DNA of 7,606 nt, from NCBI GenBank assembly GCA_024223125.1, contig JAAEOP010000122.1:1-7606 (forward strand), given 5' to 3'. Positions within the stretch are counted from its first letter, which is position 1. Each line of letters starts with the position of its first letter. Source of the stretch: Chloroflexota bacterium. Lineage in GTDB: Bacteria > Chloroflexota > Anaerolineae > Promineifilales > Promineifilaceae. This document shows positions 6,312-7,606 of the stretch, one piece after another. Below the pieces are notes generated by a model, which ran no database searches, was not told the origin of the DNA, and worked only from the letters and a program-made list of their open reading frames with translations. The translations under genes and the position numbers were made by a program.

Positions 6312-7517
6312 TTATTCCATTAGAAATTTGGCGACGATTTTTGCGGCCGTTTCCGGTTGTTCAAACGGGAAGTAATGTCCCGCATTTTTAATAATGACTG
6401 TCTGGTTGTGAGGAATCTTTTCCGCCAGCAAAGCTACATTTTCCGGCGGCACAACTTTGTCCTGGCCGCCAGAAATAACCAGCGTTGGGACTTCTACATC
6501 CTTCAATTTATGCTCAAAACAGGCATCTTCCGACATCAGCCCCAGACCAATGCTCAACTGTGCCTGGTACGCGGCCGAATCAATCGGGTGGGCGGCAAAA
6601 TAATGTAACCATTCCCGAACAAATTCTGGTTCGCGCTGGCTAAAGCCAGCAGCACAGCTAACTCGGAGCCTGTTTTTTAGCTGGGTTGTCCGGCTGCCGT
6701 TCGTGTCCATCAATATCGTCAACGCTTCTTGCGTAATGGGGATGTGATGCGGCCCGCCAAAGTTGGTCGCAGAGAGAATGAGCTTGCTCACTATCTCTGG
6801 GTAGGCTAGAACAAGCGCCTGAGCGACGTAACCACCCATACCATGGCCCAATACGGCCGTTTGTCCAATTCCCAACGTCTGTAACAACACGGCCGTATCT
6901 TCCGCCAACATATTTGCCGAATAAGGGCCAGCGGGCGCGTCCGTTCCCCCAACTCCGCGGTTATCAAAAGCAATTACCTGAAAATCTTGGGCAAGATAGG
7001 GAATCATTCTATGCCACAGCCAACGGTCATCGCCCAAACCGGCAATAAGGATGAGCGGGTCGCCATGACCACAAATGTCATAAGCGATCTTAATACCATT
7101 GGCGTTAATCGTTGTTTGCATCTTGTTCTCACCGCCGGCCAAATCTTTGACCAAAACTAAAGATTCGCCCCGGCAAACAATAACCCCTTCGGTATTGGTG
7201 CAAGTGGTACGTAAATTCACCAGTTCTTTTTCAGGGCGCAAACGGGTGATTTCTACCACGGCCGTAATCCTGTCTCCAATATGCGCCCCAGTCGGAAACT
7301 CGAGCTGCTGCTTGAGCCAATTTGTGCCTCGGCCCGGCAGTTTTGTGCCCAGCAAATCAGAAAACATGCCCGCCAGTAAGGGGCCGGGAACGGCCGTTTC
7401 TGCTTTGGCGCCAAATGCCAAACCCGTATCACCAGTCAAGCGACGGTATGCAGCCACATCCTCAGCCGAGAAGACGCGGGTTTGTTTGGCTGATTGTCCG
7501 ATGTTTAATCCTTTCAT
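6312..7517 (-). CDS. Fusion of MaoC/PhaJ-like hotdog domain and alpha/beta hydrolase domain
   Basis: A 401-residue protein from ATG 7517 (a GTG at 7523 would add two residues; neither has a clear RBS). Residues 1-125 look like a MaoC/PhaJ hotdog domain: FSAEDVAAYRRLTGDTG, LLGTKLPGRGTNWLKQQLEF, GDRITAVVEITRLRPEKELVNLRTTC, and GESLVLV. The PhaJ active site is D-x-N-P-L-H; here D30 is present but Phe35 takes the His position. Residues 133-401 are an alpha/beta hydrolase: oxyanion-type LIAGLGDD, AFDNRGVGGTDAP, nucleophile elbow GHGMGG (224-229), acid D353 in SGGQDKVVPP and H381 in AGHYFPFEQP. The elbow Ser is Gly226. Thus neither domain shows its classical active site. No signal peptide or membrane segment is seen, so it is probably cytoplasmic. 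It ends 233 bases before the binding-protein gene; a link to transport is not shown. Function unknown: degenerate enzyme, CoA-thioester binder, or an enzyme with other catalytic residues. Confidence 0.85.
   Translation of the reverse strand: MKGLNIGQSAKQTRVFSAEDVAAYRRLTGDTGLAFGAKAETAVPGPLLAGMFSDLLGTKLPGRGTNWLKQQLEFPTGAHIGDRITAVVEITRLRPEKELVNLRTTCTNTEGVIVCRGESLVLVKDLAGGENKMQTTINANGIKIAYDICGHGDPLILIAGLGDDRWLWHRMIPYLAQDFQVIAFDNRGVGGTDAPAGPYSANMLAEDTAVLLQTLGIGQTAVLGHGMGGYVAQALVLAYPEIVSKLILSATNFGGPHHIPITQEALTILMDTNGSRTTQLKNRLRVSCAAGFSQREPEFVREWLHYFAAHPIDSAAYQAQLSIGLGLMSEDACFEHKLKDVEVPTLVISGGQDKVVPPENVALLAEKIPHNQTVIIKNAGHYFPFEQPETAAKIVAKFLME
7119..7133 (-). promoter_or_regulatory. Possible internal start: RBS and ATG at the hydrolase domain
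   Basis: GGTGAG (7128-7133) is followed after 6 bases by ATG at 7121-7119, codon 133 of the fusion gene, exactly where the alpha/beta hydrolase domain begins (MQTTINANGIKIAYDI). This RBS is better than anything before the gene's own start. The hydrolase domain might therefore also be made alone, or the gene may be an in-frame fusion of two former cistrons. Seen: the motif and its position; use is inferred. Confidence 0.4.
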
Positions 7518-7521
7518 AATC

Positions 7522-7575
7522 ACTGTCTACTGTTCAACAAACAATTTCCTGAACACTGACTGAATACTGATTACT
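7522..7575. repeat. CAGT-family heptad repeat upstream of the hotdog-hydrolase gene
   Basis: ACTG units at 7522, 7529, 7555, 7559 and 7566, and ACT at 7573, several exactly 7 bases apart, resemble the right arm of 3226-3294. They occupy the region just before the start codon of the hotdog-hydrolase gene; the GTG alternative start at 7523 is inside the repeat, which favours the ATG at 7517. I see no clear promoter or further gene in 7524-7606. Confidence 0.55.
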
Positions 7576-7606
7576 TTCACATCCGGGTTAGAAATGCCTG
7601 AAAGCC

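Larger units (their letters stand above)
648..7397. repeat. Dispersed palindromic octamer ACGGCCGT (10 copies)
   Basis: Exact copies begin at 648, 854, 961, 1018, 5990, 6305, 6853, 6889, 7258 and 7390. About 0.1 would be expected by chance in 7.6 kb. Nine are inside genes, in different frames (often coding Thr-Ala-Val), and one overlaps a stop codon (6305-6312). The core CGGCCG recurs at least 30 times in the window. This resembles the HIP1 octamer of cyanobacteria in behaviour, not in sequence. Confidence 0.8.

Noticed and set aside
6134..6391. An 85-codon plus-strand frame containing GRNPHAWIPAFAGMT
   Set aside because: This is the translation of the double-hairpin repeat, a common source of false small proteins; the frame then runs into the end of the hydrolase-like gene on the other strand.

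Overview
The window looks like a piece of a bacterial chromosome of moderate GC, most likely from a Chloroflexota (Anaerolineae-like) organism. That guess rests on the style of the lipoprotein (short signal, Cys, then a long Glu/Ala/Pro-rich tether), on spacers full of short inverted repeats, and on the general look of the proteins. It is an inference; no rRNA or marker gene is present to test it. All supported genes are on the minus strand, so transcription runs from right to left. No gene-free stretch exceeds 300 bases.

Reading in the direction of transcription: (1) 7517-6312 encodes a two-domain protein, a MaoC/PhaJ-like hotdog domain followed by an alpha/beta hydrolase domain. Both domains lack a key catalytic residue at the expected place. 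(2) A 233-base spacer (6311-6079) carries a double-hairpin repeat, a perfect dyad and a strong ribosome binding site. (3) 6078-3406 encodes a very large lipoprotein made of two nearly identical type I (Leu/Ile/Val-type) solute-binding domains in tandem. (4) A 191-base spacer (3405-3215) holds two different inverted-repeat elements. (5) 3214-2450, 2419-1715 and 1718-141 encode the two ATPases (LivG, LivF) and one permease (LivH) of a branched-chain amino acid type ABC importer. (6) The last 140 bases hold a second copy of the double-hairpin repeat and, at the very edge, a ribosome binding site that probably serves the partner permease LivM just outside the window.

The importer genes should work as one unit: the lipoprotein captures a solute outside the membrane, LivH with the unseen LivM forms the channel, and LivG/LivF hydrolyse ATP. 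The solute cannot be read from the sequence; members of this family carry amino acids, urea, amides, aromatic acids and others. The hydrolase-like gene may belong to a separate transcript.

The points most worth a second look are the tandem-duplicated binding protein with a 68-base block of perfect identity between its halves, the strong excess of the palindromic octamer ACGGCCGT (10 exact copies by my count, about 0.1 expected), the double loss of catalytic residues in the hotdog-hydrolase fusion, a roughly 170-residue insertion in LivH, and at least three families of structured repeats in the spacers.
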